From the NCBI RefSeq assembly GCF_900009135.1, contig NZ_LT797710.1:187897-251896 (forward strand): DNA of 64,000 bases, in the 5' to 3' direction. Under the pieces are notes generated by a model. That model made no database searches and had not been told where the DNA came from. It was given only the letters and a program-made list of their open reading frames with translations. Source of the DNA: Planktothrix sp. PCC 11201 (GTDB taxonomy: Bacteria > Cyanobacteriota > Cyanobacteriia > Cyanobacteriales > Microcoleaceae). The position numbers and the translations under genes are program-made. Below are positions 55,844 through 64,000 of this stretch, piece by piece. Position 1 is the first letter of the stretch, and every line of letters begins with the position of its first letter.

Positions 55844-56464
55844 CTACTCCCCCTTTTGAGGGCGATCACTTGCCACTGAAATCAACTCCCGGGGACGTTC
55901 CTGTAGCGTTAAAACCGGAGGCTCACTTTTTTGGGTGGGTAAAAGATCAGAAATATAATCCCGACGGGCAAGAATAATTGCCCCCACCATCGCCATTAAT
56001 AAAAATACCGAGGCTAACTCAAACGGTAACAGGAAATCACTAAAAAAGTGCTGTCCAATTAAGGTCACCGAACCGCCCACGGGTTCAACAATCGGAGTAA
56101 TTAACCAAGAAGTCGATAAGACCATGGTTCCTAGGAGGGCAAATAATCCCCCACAGACAATGGCGGTTGCCCCCTTTCGCAGCCAGTTTCCAGGAAGTTC
56201 TTTAAAGGTTTCTCTCTTGTTAACTAACATAATCCCAAATAGGATTAGAACATTCACCGAACCCACATAAATTAAAACCTGGGCGGCGGCTACAAAATCA
56301 GCATTGAGCAGAATATATAATCCAGCAATACTAATAAATGTACCCCCGAGTAAAAACGCAGAATAGACAATATTCTTGAGCAGCACCACACCTAAAGCTG
56401 TCCCAATCATGATCACAGCTAATAAGCCAAAGGCAACAATTTGAACCCCTTCCGCTAAATTCAC
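55844..56464 (-). CDS. ndhG: NAD(P)H-quinone oxidoreductase subunit 6 (NdhG)
   Basis: A 206-residue five-span NDH-1 subunit. It starts at a GTG with NLAEGVQIVAFGLLAV, and carries AAQVLIYVGSVNVLILFGIML, the conserved region of the family, and FLLMAMVGAIILARRD. A polar C-terminal tail of about 35 residues follows the last span. It lies between ndhI and ndhE, with STRR repeats on both sides. Confidence 0.96.
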   Translation of the reverse strand: MNLAEGVQIVAFGLLAVIMIGTALGVVLLKNIVYSAFLLGGTFISIAGLYILLNADFVAAAQVLIYVGSVNVLILFGIMLVNKRETFKELPGNWLRKGATAIVCGGLFALLGTMVLSTSWLITPIVEPVGGSVTLIGQHFFSDFLLPFELASVFLLMAMVGAIILARRDYISDLLPTQKSEPPVLTLQERPRELISVASDRPQKGE

Positions 56465-56477
56465 AATTTCATCCTTA

Positions 56478-56526
56478 TCAGTAATCAGTTTAATCAGTTA
56501 TCAGTCATCAGTCATCAGTTATCAGT
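56478..56526. repeat. ATCAGTT-type STRR array
   Basis: Repeats of ATCAGTT and CATCAGT in tandem between ndhI and ndhG. The same heptamers fill 57178-57330 and 58460-58495 in this cluster and 47633-47746 elsewhere. Confidence 0.8.
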
Positions 56527-56561
56527 GGTTGGATGCGTGGCTTGCACCTGAAACGCTAGCG

Positions 56562-57158
56562 TTACTCCTGATTGCCTTTTGACTTTTGTTCAATAATCGA
56601 TTCTGGGCGTAACCCGGGTCGAACCGCCGTTTCCGGTAAATCATGGGGGTCAATTTCCCCGGCTGGCAGGTAAGCGAACTCCCTCAACGGTGTGACCATG
56701 GGATCATTCGTCACCTTATAGGGCAAACGTCCGAGGGCCACGTTGTCATAATTCAACTCATGACGGTCATAGGCCGCTAGTTCATATTCCTCCGTCATCG
56801 AGAGGCAATTGGTAGGGCAGTATTCCACACAGTTTCCACAGAAAATACAGACCCCAAAATCAATACTGTAGTGTTTAAGCTGCTTTTTCTTGGTTTCCTT
56901 ATTATAGTTCCAATCGACAACGGGCAAATTGATCGGACAGACACGAACACAAACCTCGCAGGAGATACATTTATCAAATTCAAAATGAATCCGCCCCCGA
57001 AACCGTTCAGAAGGAATCAATTTTTCGTAAGGGTACTGAACCGTAATGGGGCGACGACGCATATGGTCAAAGGTAACCCCAAGCCCCTGGCCGATATATT
57101 TTGCAGATTGAAAGGTTTCCTTCGCGTAATCGGTAACTTGGTTCAGAAACTTGAGCAT
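56562..57158 (-). CDS. ndhI: NAD(P)H-quinone oxidoreductase subunit I (NdhI)
   Basis: A 198-residue ferredoxin-like subunit with two 4Fe-4S clusters, ligated by [12 protein letters not shown] and [12 protein letters not shown]. It begins [17 protein letters not shown] at the ATG at 57158, which is preceded by a strong GGAGGGAG. It passes electrons to NdhK in the peripheral arm. It follows ndhA across a 180-base STRR-filled spacer. Confidence 0.97.
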   Translation of the reverse strand: MLKFLNQVTDYAKETFQSAKYIGQGLGVTFDHMRRRPITVQYPYEKLIPSERFRGRIHFEFDKCISCEVCVRVCPINLPVVDWNYNKETKKKQLKHYSIDFGVCIFCGNCVEYCPTNCLSMTEEYELAAYDRHELNYDNVALGRLPYKVTNDPMVTPLREFAYLPAGEIDPHDLPETAVRPGLRPESIIEQKSKGNQE

Positions 57159-57177
57159 GATGTCTCCCTCCAACAGC

Positions 57178-57330
57178 TATCAGTAAACATTAATTAGTTA
57201 TCAGTAAAGAAAAAAATCAGTTTTAAGTCATCTGTAATCAGCATTTCAGACTCAGTTGGTAATCAGTAGCTTTCAAATTAAAATCTTACACTGAATAACT
57301 GATAACTGATAACTGATCACTGATAACTGC
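57178..57330. repeat. ATCAGT/GATAACT short repeats between ndhA and ndhI
   Basis: Degenerate heptamers (ATCAGTAA, CTGATAACTGATAACTG) fill the spacer. They form extended AT-rich hairpins. No gene is present. Confidence 0.75.
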
Positions 57331-57338
57331 TACCCACC

Positions 57339-58457
57339 TTATCCGCCAAAAGCAACGGGAAAAGCCAGCTTGAGTGCCGCCGTTAATAGTAAATTGACCA
57401 AGCCAATGGGTAATAGGAATTTCCAGCCTAGATTTAACAATTGGTCAATCCGTACCCGAGGTAATGTCCACCGTAGTAGAACCGCCGTAAAGACCAACAG
57501 ATAGGCTTTGAGAACCGTCATGGTGATACCTAACATCGCCAAAATCACCTGTAACCAGGGTGTGGTTTCACTCAATCCCAAGACTCGGACAACTACATCT
57601 ACCGGAATCGGGAAATCCCAACCCCCCAAATATAAGACTGCCACAATCAAAGCCGACAGTACCAAGTTGACATAGGATGCTAAATAATACAGAGCAAACT
57701 TCATCCCCGAATATTCGGTCTGATAACCAGCCACCAGTTCTTCCTCGGCCTCGGGTAAGTCAAAGGGCAAGCGCTCACACTCGGCTAGGGCCGCAATCCA
57801 GAAGATTAGGAAGCCCACGGGTTGACGCCAGATATTCCACCCCAGAATGCCATAGCCAGACTGCTGATTCACGATATCCAAGGTACTCATACTATTGGAA
57901 ATCATCACCACGGCTAGAACTGCTAAGGCTAGGGGAATTTCATAGCTAATCGATTGGGCGACGGCTCGTAACCCTCCCAATAAAGAATATTTATTATTGG
58001 AGGCATAACCGGACATTAACAACCCAATCGGTTGAATACTTGAAAGGGCAATCCAGAGAAAAATGGCGGTACTGAGATCCGTAATCACCATGTTTTGTCC
58101 AAAGGGGACAATTAAATAGGACAAAAACACGGGAATGGACACAATAACAGGCCCCAAGGTAAATAACCAGGGGTCTGCATTAAAGGGAATCGTATCTTCT
58201 TTGAACAGTAATTTCAAACCATCGGCTAAAGGGGCTAAGATTCCCATTGGGCCCATATACTCAGGGCCAATACGCTGCTGGGCGGCGGCGGAAATTTTCC
58301 GTTCTAGCCATACCGTTCCTAAAACACCAACGGTGGCAGACACAATCATTAATCCCATGGGCAGAGGCAGCCAAAACAATTTGGCAATCTCTAAGGGTAG
58401 GCCCAGACCTGTGAGGCCTTCTACAAAACTTGCTTGTAAGTCAATTCCTGGGTTCAT
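57339..58457 (-). CDS. ndhA: NAD(P)H-quinone oxidoreductase subunit 1 (NdhA)
   Basis: A 372-residue, eight-span membrane subunit that forms much of the quinone-binding channel of NDH-1. Family segments are [69 protein letters not shown] and [13 protein letters not shown]. It heads the leftward ndhA-I-G-E cluster. An STRR tract lies just upstream (58460-58495). Confidence 0.97.
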   Translation of the reverse strand: MNPGIDLQASFVEGLTGLGLPLEIAKLFWLPLPMGLMIVSATVGVLGTVWLERKISAAAQQRIGPEYMGPMGILAPLADGLKLLFKEDTIPFNADPWLFTLGPVIVSIPVFLSYLIVPFGQNMVITDLSTAIFLWIALSSIQPIGLLMSGYASNNKYSLLGGLRAVAQSISYEIPLALAVLAVVMISNSMSTLDIVNQQSGYGILGWNIWRQPVGFLIFWIAALAECERLPFDLPEAEEELVAGYQTEYSGMKFALYYLASYVNLVLSALIVAVLYLGGWDFPIPVDVVVRVLGLSETTPWLQVILAMLGITMTVLKAYLLVFTAVLLRWTLPRVRIDQLLNLGWKFLLPIGLVNLLLTAALKLAFPVAFGG

Positions 58458-58604
58458 GGAATCAGTAATCAGTAATCAGTCATCAGTCATCAGTGTAGAA
58501 CTGATCACTAATTTTTTGCCGTAAACCAGTATAGCGTTTGACTGCTCTCAAAACTTTAGGGTCATAGTGTGAAAATTCACCTGGAATGCGGCTGTAAAAA
58601 TGCT

Positions 58605-59777
58605 TTACAGGGTTTCTCCTTCTAGGTTAATGGCGCAGTTGCGTTCATGAATGGGAATATAGGTTTCATTATGGGAACCGGTATAAATTTGAGTCGGACG
58701 GAAGATCCGGTTTTTGGTGAGTTGTTCTTTCCAGTGGGCTAACCAACCCGAAACCCTGGCGATCGCAAAAATCGGGGTAAATAGATCGGAGGGAATGTTT
58801 AATTTGCGGTAAACCAGACCGGAATAGAAATCAACGTTAGGATAAATGCCTTTTTGCCCTAAACGATCAGCAACTACCCGTTCTAATTCCAAAGCAATTT
58901 CATAATATTCATCATGACCAAATTTCTCAAATAGTTGCTCTCCCAATTCTTGCAAAATGGTAGCCCGGGGATCTTTAACTTTATAAACCCGATGTCCAAA
59001 TCCCATGATTTTTGATTTTGTAGCAATCAGATGATCCACATAGGGGCCAACATTTTCCACCGACCCAATTTCTTCTAACATGGTCAAAACTTCTTCATTC
59101 GCTCCTCCGTGCAATGGCCCGGCTAAGGTTCCTACAGCAGAAGCCACCACCGCATAGGGATCGGTGAGGGTGGAGGCCGTCACCATGGCTGAGAATGTGG
59201 AAGCGTTAATAGTATGTTCCGCATGCAGGGTGAGACAAATATCAAAGACCCGTGCCGCGATCGGATCGGGTTCGCGCTCATTTAACATATAGAGAAAGTT
59301 GGCGGAATAATCCAAATCATCCCGGGGTTGTACGGGATCGTTACCCTTTCGCATCAATTGGAAGGCTGCAACCATTGTCGGAATTTTAGCGATTAACCGA
59401 ACAACGGCTTCTCGAATATATTCGGGATTATCCAAAGCCCGACGAGAATAGAATAGTCCTAAAGCCGCCGCCGAAGTTTGTAAGGCGTCCATGGGATGTC
59501 CGGTTTCGGGGAAACATTTCATCATGTCCCGAATTCGATATTTAATCCGTCGATGATAGCGAATTTCATGTTCAAATTCGACTAATTCATCTTTGGTGGG
59601 GAGTTTTCCCCAGATCAGTAAATAGGAAGTTTCCAGAAAGGTACTCTGGTTCGCCAGTTGTTCAATACCAATTCCTCGGTACTCTAATATGCCTTTTTGT
59701 CCATCAACGTAGCTAATACTGGATAAGGTGACCGGAACCCCCTCAAGACCGGGTTTGAATTCACTAACGGTAGTCAT
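58605..59777 (-). CDS. gltA: Citrate synthase
   Basis: A 390-residue enzyme that condenses acetyl-CoA and oxaloacetate to citrate. Catalytic regions are LHAEHTINASTFSAMV (His), AGPLHGGANEEVL (His) and VDFYSGLVYRKLNIP (Asp), in the usual order, plus IMGFGHRVYKVKDPRA. The ATG at 59777 (MTTVSEFKPGLEG) fits relatives better than the upstream frame. With icd and pckA it gives three oxaloacetate/citrate-node enzymes in this window. It lies about 150 bases before ndhA on the same strand. Confidence 0.96.
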   Translation of the reverse strand: MTTVSEFKPGLEGVPVTLSSISYVDGQKGILEYRGIGIEQLANQSTFLETSYLLIWGKLPTKDELVEFEHEIRYHRRIKYRIRDMMKCFPETGHPMDALQTSAAALGLFYSRRALDNPEYIREAVVRLIAKIPTMVAAFQLMRKGNDPVQPRDDLDYSANFLYMLNEREPDPIAARVFDICLTLHAEHTINASTFSAMVTASTLTDPYAVVASAVGTLAGPLHGGANEEVLTMLEEIGSVENVGPYVDHLIATKSKIMGFGHRVYKVKDPRATILQELGEQLFEKFGHDEYYEIALELERVVADRLGQKGIYPNVDFYSGLVYRKLNIPSDLFTPIFAIARVSGWLAHWKEQLTKNRIFRPTQIYTGSHNETYIPIHERNCAINLEGETL

Positions 59778-59897
59778 AGAAGTTTGTGTATGTGTGTGGA
59801 TATTTATCAAGCTACATTACCAGAGCAATTGATAGTGTTTTCGTTTTGACAGGATTTTGTTATCTCTTTCTGACACTCATGCAATACCCTCGGCGCT

Positions 59898-60392
59898 TTA
59901 ATTTAACAAAAATTTGGGGGGAGTCAGCCAGAACAGTTGACTATTCCCCATCGGGTGGGTGGCGGGCAGGGTAATTCCCATAATTCCGGCTTTTTTGACC
60001 ATCAGGGATGCTTTAGGCTGTCCCCAAATCAATAATTCCGCCCAATATCCTAAATCGGGTTGATGTCCCACTAAGGCTAAACTTTTACCCCCCGTTAACT
60101 GCCAAGTTTTGTACCAAGAGATCCAATCCTCAATCTTGCCATCGGGAGCTAAGGGGGCAAATTCCTCTAGGTTAGGGGATAATCCTACGGCTTTGAGGAT
60201 GTCTGCGGTTTGACGGGCGCGAATTAGGGGACTGGTGAGAATTTGATCAAATTGTAAGTTGAGTTGTTTCAAGCGAGTTGCCACTTGGCGGGTTTTGCGA
60301 TCGCCTTCTTGGGTCAAAGGACGTTGATCATCATTTTCATAGGTTCCCCGTTCTGCTGCAATGCCATGACGAATCAAATATAAATTAGTCAT
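59898..60392 (-). CDS. sixA: Phosphohistidine phosphatase SixA
   Basis: A 164-residue histidine phosphatase. The catalytic loop LYLIRHGIAAERG (RHG) opens the protein, followed by LTSPLIRARQTADIL and a second His in LALVGHQPDLGYW. SixA removes phosphate from histidine residues of signalling or PTS proteins; the cyanobacterial target is not known. It is a single leftward gene after gltA. Confidence 0.92.
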   Translation of the reverse strand: MTNLYLIRHGIAAERGTYENDDQRPLTQEGDRKTRQVATRLKQLNLQFDQILTSPLIRARQTADILKAVGLSPNLEEFAPLAPDGKIEDWISWYKTWQLTGGKSLALVGHQPDLGYWAELLIWGQPKASLMVKKAGIMGITLPATHPMGNSQLFWLTPPKFLLN

Positions 60393-60617
60393 AAGAAAAA
60401 ATATATTCCTGTTGATAGCTTTATATACTAAGATTTTAAGGGTTTTATCTTGAAACCTCTGAAAATTAGTTAGGTTACATTTGTAGTCTTTTTCTTGACT
60501 TTTTATTGAAACTATGCGTCTATAATGCTGATCTTCAGGTTAGATCGGTGGATATTTTTAGGTGCAGCTTAATCGATCTCAATTCTACAATTCATTTCGG
60601 TGTGAAGGAGTAATCTC

Positions 60618-61616
60618 GTGGCTCAGTATAGTCCTATCCTGCGACAACAAAAAATCGCCCTCTTTGCTCTTGTAGCGGCGACTACAAGTTTTGTGATGGG
60701 TGTGATATTACCATTTAATCTGCGTGTTGAACGCGCCAGTAAACAGGGTATTGCTGCGGTTTCTTCACCACCCCAAAGGAGGATTTCTCAAGGATCTGAA
60801 AAAGCTCAAGATACTGCTTCGGTGCAGACAACTGCTCCCGAGATATCCAGGTCGGACTTAAATCCGAAAGAGGCGATCTCCCAAGGTGTGGAGAGCCTGG
60901 AAAAGACCTTAGCACAACTAGAAACTCAACGCTTTAACTATACCATTCCTGAACAGTTTCAAGGGAAAACCGTTAAACAAGTGAGTCTTTCTGGGGAACA
61001 AAAAGTAATTGCCTTTACCTTTGATGATGGCCCCTGGCCCAAGAGTACCCGACAAGTTTTAGATATTCTCAAAGATAATAATATTAAAGCTACTTTCTTT
61101 TGGGTGGGTTATGCTCTAAAAAATCAGAAGGATATTGGCAAGGAAGTGGTTAACGAAGGTCATGTTATTGCTAACCATTCCTGGAGTCATCGCTACCAAA
61201 AATATAGTGCAGCCGGAGCCACGGAGGAAATTGAAAGCAACAATAAATTAATTGAAGAAGTAACTGGGGTTGAAAGTCCCTTATTTCGACCCCCCGGGGG
61301 AGTTTTGGATAATGGGTTAGTTGACTATGCGTTGAAGCAGAATCATGTGAATATCATGTGGTCAGTGGATTCTCAGGACTGGAAATCTTCATCGGACAAA
61401 ATTATTGATAATGTTTTAAAACAGGCTAAATCCGGTGGCATTATTTTAATGCACGATGGGGGAGGAAATCGTTCGGAAACGGTAAAAGCATTACCCATTG
61501 TAATCAAAAAACTCAAAGAGCAGGGTTATACTTTTGTCACAGTTCCTGAACTATTAAAACTCGCCGATCAAAAACCGGTTGAACCATCTCAACCGACCGA
61601 TAGCAGTCAACCTTAA
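60618..61616 (+). CDS. Polysaccharide deacetylase (NodB-homology), membrane-anchored
   Basis: A 332-residue exported enzyme. Residues 11-31 are a membrane anchor; a disordered stalk (about 40-100) follows. The NodB domain has AFTFDDGPWPKSTRQVLD, the metal motif HVIANHSWSHR, FRPPGG and IILMHDGGGNRSETVKALP, so all five family motifs are present. It should remove acetyl groups from peptidoglycan or an exopolysaccharide. GTG start with GGAG upstream. A Pro-rich tail ends the protein. Confidence 0.92.
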   Translation: MAQYSPILRQQKIALFALVAATTSFVMGVILPFNLRVERASKQGIAAVSSPPQRRISQGSEKAQDTASVQTTAPEISRSDLNPKEAISQGVESLEKTLAQLETQRFNYTIPEQFQGKTVKQVSLSGEQKVIAFTFDDGPWPKSTRQVLDILKDNNIKATFFWVGYALKNQKDIGKEVVNEGHVIANHSWSHRYQKYSAAGATEEIESNNKLIEEVTGVESPLFRPPGGVLDNGLVDYALKQNHVNIMWSVDSQDWKSSSDKIIDNVLKQAKSGGIILMHDGGGNRSETVKALPIVIKKLKEQGYTFVTVPELLKLADQKPVEPSQPTDSSQP

Positions 61617-61655
61617 ATCCATAATTAATCTAGGATTAGTGACAACGGAAAGTTC

Positions 61656-61716
61656 GTAGGGGCGGGTTCATCGAGATTTAGGTGATTAACAAAGATCTCA
61701 ATAAACCCGCCCCTAC
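61656..61716. repeat. Small inverted-repeat element, same ends as 9561-9727
   Basis: Perfect 13-bp inverted repeats GTAGGGGCGGGTT and AACCCGCCCCTAC enclose 35 bases. It sits between the deacetylase and moaE genes and may also act as a terminator. The longer relative is at 9561-9727. Confidence 0.7.
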
Positions 61717-61748
61717 AGGTTAATTAGTTAATTTAGGAGTTTAAGGTT

Positions 61749-62240
61749 GTGATTATTTCTAATAGTTTGGAACCGAAATTAACGGAAAATAAACCTCAGT
61801 TTCAGGATAGTTTTTTAATTACAATTGCGCCTCTTTTATTAGAGGAAATTTATACTTTAGCCGATGATCAAAGAAATGGGGCCATTGTGGTGATGAGTGG
61901 AATGGTGAGAAATCAAACCAATGGTCAGCCCGTAGAATCTTTAGAATATCAAGCCTATCAACCGATGGCGATAAGGGTATTTGAAAAAATTGCCACAGAT
62001 ATTCGCACTTCCTGGTCAGATGTGACCCGTGTGGTGATTCATCATCGTATTGGACGGTTAAGAATTGGTGAAATTAGTGTTTTAATTGCAGTGGGTTGTC
62101 CTCACCGTCGAGAAGCCTTTGAAGCCTGTCAATATGCGATTGATACCTTAAAGCATACAGCACCGATTTGGAAAAAAGAACATGGGAAAGATGGTTCAAG
62201 TAGTTGGGTGAGTATTGGGGCTTGTGAAACCAATTGTTAA
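61749..62240 (+). CDS. moaE: Molybdopterin synthase catalytic subunit MoaE
   Basis: A 163-residue cytosolic enzyme that inserts sulfur, carried by MoaD, into cPMP to make molybdopterin. Family motifs are VVMSGMVRNQTNGQPVESL, YQAYQPMAIRVFEKI, RVVIHHRIGRLRIGEISVLI and IWKKEHGKDG with the catalytic Lys. GTG start at 61749. Molybdopterin is needed by nitrate reductase, which ties in with the nitrate importer in this window, though no other moa gene is nearby. Confidence 0.95.
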   Translation: MIISNSLEPKLTENKPQFQDSFLITIAPLLLEEIYTLADDQRNGAIVVMSGMVRNQTNGQPVESLEYQAYQPMAIRVFEKIATDIRTSWSDVTRVVIHHRIGRLRIGEISVLIAVGCPHRREAFEACQYAIDTLKHTAPIWKKEHGKDGSSSWVSIGACETNC

Positions 62241-62432
62241 TCTCAATAGCAGGGAATAGGGAAAAGGGAACAGGAGGAAAAAGAAAATAGGGAATAGGGG
62301 ATAGAAAAAAGTGATTAGCCATTAGTAAAAAAAGTTATTACAGAAACCTAGTTTAGTGGGATTTCTTGATACAAGCAGAACCACTTACGGCTATAATTAA
62401 ATCAGCATTGTCATCTATCCATAGGCTTAAAC
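62241..62432. other. Spacer with a short GGGAATA repeat
   Basis: 192 bases; near 62248-62300 it has a degenerate GGGAATAGGG-type array akin to the STRRs. The rest is AT-rich and probably holds the kinase promoter. Confidence 0.6.
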
Positions 62433-63974
62433 ATGAGTAAATGCCTTAACCCCGGTTGTTCACAAATTAACTCTAAAACAGCCTTTTGTCAAAAGTGTGG
62501 TTCTAAATTACTGTTAACAGATCGATATCGGGCGTTAGAAATATTAGGACAAGGAGGTTTTGGTCGGACGTTTCTAGCGGTTGATGAGCAGAAACCTTCT
62601 CAACCCTATTGTGTAATTAAACAATTTTTACCGAAAGATCAAGGTACGAATACTCAAGAAAAAGCGGGAGAACTTTTTAAACAGGAAGCGATACAATTAG
62701 AACATTTAGGCAAACATCAACAAATTCCTGAATTATTCGCCTATTTAATCCAAGATAACCGTCAATATCTAGTTCAAGAATATATTGAAGGACAAAATTT
62801 ATTACAAGAATTAGCTCAAACTGGGGCATTTTCAGAAACTAAAATTATTAATCTTTTAGGAGATTTATTGCCTGTTTTAGCGTTTATTCATCAAAAACAG
62901 GTAATTCATCGAGATATTAAACCGGAAAATATTATTAGAAGAAAAAGCGATAATAAATTATTTTTAGTTGATTTTGGAGCAGCTAAAGCAGCCACCCACA
63001 CGGCGTTGGCGAGGACAGGAACAGTTATTGGTTCAGCCCAATATACTGCACCCGAACAAGCGATAGGAAAAGCGACTTTTGCTAGTGATTTATATAGTTT
63101 AGGGGTAACTTGTATTCATTTATTAACTAATATTGAACCGTTTGATTTATTTGATAGTAGTGAATGTGATTGGGTTTGGCGAGATTATTTAACAGTTAAA
63201 GTCAATAATACTTTGGGTCAAGTCTTAGATAAACTCTTACAACAGGGAACAAAAAACCGTTTTCAAACGGCTCAAGAAGTATTAGAAGCATTACAATTAA
63301 CCGTTAAACCGATATCACCACCAACACCACAATTTACACCGCCACCAACAGTCAAACCAACTCCCCAACCAACACCCCAACCCAATATAGAATTAAAGCC
63401 AGCTAAAGGAATTAATTATCGTCAATTAGAACAATTTTTGAAAGCGAGAAAATGGAAAGAAGCTGATGAAGAAACGGCCAATAAAATGTTAGAAGTCGCC
63501 GGAAGAACAAAGGAAGGATGGTTAAGGGTTGAAGATATTGATAATTTTTCCTGTGAGGATTTACGCACCATTGACCAACTTTGGGTAAAATATAGCAATG
63601 GACGCTTCGGATTTTCGGTACAGAAGCGCATCTATCAAAGTCTGGGTGGAACCCGGAGTTATGAGGATAAAGTCTGGGAAGCGTTTGGTGATCAGGTGGG
63701 TTGGCGTGTAGGAGGTAGCTGGTTATATTACGAAGATCTAAAATTCAATCAGACAGCACCAGTAGGCTACCTCCCCTTTCTATCAGGCCGTTTGGGGGTC
63801 GGGTGGGGTCGTTATGGGGTGGGTGGGGTTGGTCTCTTCTCTCGCGTCGAGACTTGTTTTCAAACTGCTCAAGAAGTATTAGAAGCATTACAATTAAAAG
63901 TTAAACCAACACCCCAACCCAATACAGAATTAAAGTCAGCTAAATGGTGGGCCTGGAACGGGCGGCTTTGGTGA
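62433..63974 (+). CDS. Ser/Thr protein kinase with zinc ribbon and GUN4 domain; rearranged 3' end
   Basis: A 513-residue kinase. Residues 4-24 are a zinc ribbon (CLNPGC and CQKCGSK). The kinase domain shows GQGGFGRTF, the catalytic VIHRDIKPENII and LVDFGAAKA. A Pro-rich linker (about 288-330) leads to a GUN4 domain (FLKARKWKEADEETANKML, WVKYSNGRFGFSVQKRIYQS, then GYLPFLSGRLGVG). GUN4 domains bind tetrapyrroles. Relatives end soon after LFSRVET; here a second copy of the linker-coding region (FQTAQEVLEALQLKVKP) is joined on at 63858, and the frame ends 39 codons later. The end is therefore altered. Confidence 0.85.
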   Translation: MSKCLNPGCSQINSKTAFCQKCGSKLLLTDRYRALEILGQGGFGRTFLAVDEQKPSQPYCVIKQFLPKDQGTNTQEKAGELFKQEAIQLEHLGKHQQIPELFAYLIQDNRQYLVQEYIEGQNLLQELAQTGAFSETKIINLLGDLLPVLAFIHQKQVIHRDIKPENIIRRKSDNKLFLVDFGAAKAATHTALARTGTVIGSAQYTAPEQAIGKATFASDLYSLGVTCIHLLTNIEPFDLFDSSECDWVWRDYLTVKVNNTLGQVLDKLLQQGTKNRFQTAQEVLEALQLTVKPISPPTPQFTPPPTVKPTPQPTPQPNIELKPAKGINYRQLEQFLKARKWKEADEETANKMLEVAGRTKEGWLRVEDIDNFSCEDLRTIDQLWVKYSNGRFGFSVQKRIYQSLGGTRSYEDKVWEAFGDQVGWRVGGSWLYYEDLKFNQTAPVGYLPFLSGRLGVGWGRYGVGGVGLFSRVETCFQTAQEVLEALQLKVKPTPQPNTELKSAKWWAWNGRLW

Positions 63975-64000
63975 GGTGGCTTTGTTTGTTTCTTCTCTCG

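Noticed and set aside
1-64000. CRISPR arrays, tRNA and rRNA genes
   Set aside because: No regularly spaced direct repeats with unique spacers were seen (the tandem repeats are heptamers or coding), and no cloverleaf or rRNA sequence was recognised.

Overview
The window is a stretch of cyanobacterial chromosome. The evidence is the cytochrome b559 cluster psbEFLJ with ycf48 and rubredoxin, two NDH-1 clusters (ndhCKJ and ndhA-I-G-E), an nrtABCD nitrate transporter, cyanobacteria-only families (DUF1815, DUF1997 and DUF2839 types), many GCGATCGC (HIP1) octamers and short tandem repeats of the STRR type. The AT-rich coding style, the heptamer STRRs and the mix of IS630, IS1634-like and group II intron elements fit a filamentous Oscillatoriales genome such as Planktothrix. 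That genus is an inference; no rRNA or tRNA gene was seen.

Bases 1-10200 are accessory DNA. A group II intron has inserted antisense into the 3' end of a RelE-type toxin gene whose antitoxin is intact. Next come an unrecognised overlapping gene pair with a possible Cys/His enzyme, a VapBC module, three copies of a HIP1-rich spacer repeat, a 799-residue modular protein (zincin-like motif, six FG-GAP repeats, M23 peptidase), a complete IS630 element with TA duplication, and a vMAP/NB-ARC STAND ATPase whose upstream region was cut off by that IS.

Bases 10200-24900 hold a large RTX/Calx-beta protein, an M48 protease, a probable c-di-AMP (ydaO) riboswitch ahead of a cation:proton antiporter with a stress-protein tail, a second ion transporter, a Cache/HAMP/cyclase receptor, and an amino-acid module: a peptidoglycan-binding/solute-binding fusion, a DAACS symporter and an Asp/Glu racemase.

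Bases 25000-35700 are central carbon and nitrogen metabolism: pckA, icd and the nrtABCD operon. icd makes 2-oxoglutarate, the nitrogen-status metabolite, and converges on the nitrate transporter genes.

Bases 35800-47600 are mixed: an SDR protein coupled to a lambda-R-like lysozyme, a cobalamin-type radical SAM enzyme with base use unlike its neighbours, a stretch of gene and repeat debris, purE/nagA as a tightly packed divergent pair, small conserved cyanobacterial proteins, an epoxide-hydrolase-like enzyme, an internally deleted IS1634-type element and a second radical SAM protein.

Bases 47900-64000 carry the photosynthetic core: rubA-ycf48-psbEFLJ leftward, ndhCKJ rightward, an SdrD-type repeat protein, an M16 peptidase, ndhA-I-G-E and gltA leftward, then sixA, a polysaccharide deacetylase, moaE and a zinc-ribbon Ser/Thr kinase with a GUN4 domain whose 3' end has been rearranged by a partial duplication. 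The best candidates for something undescribed are the gene pair at 2236-3157, the modular protein at 4330-6729, the sensor-less STAND ATPase at 8166-9539 and the amino-acid module at 21537-24849.
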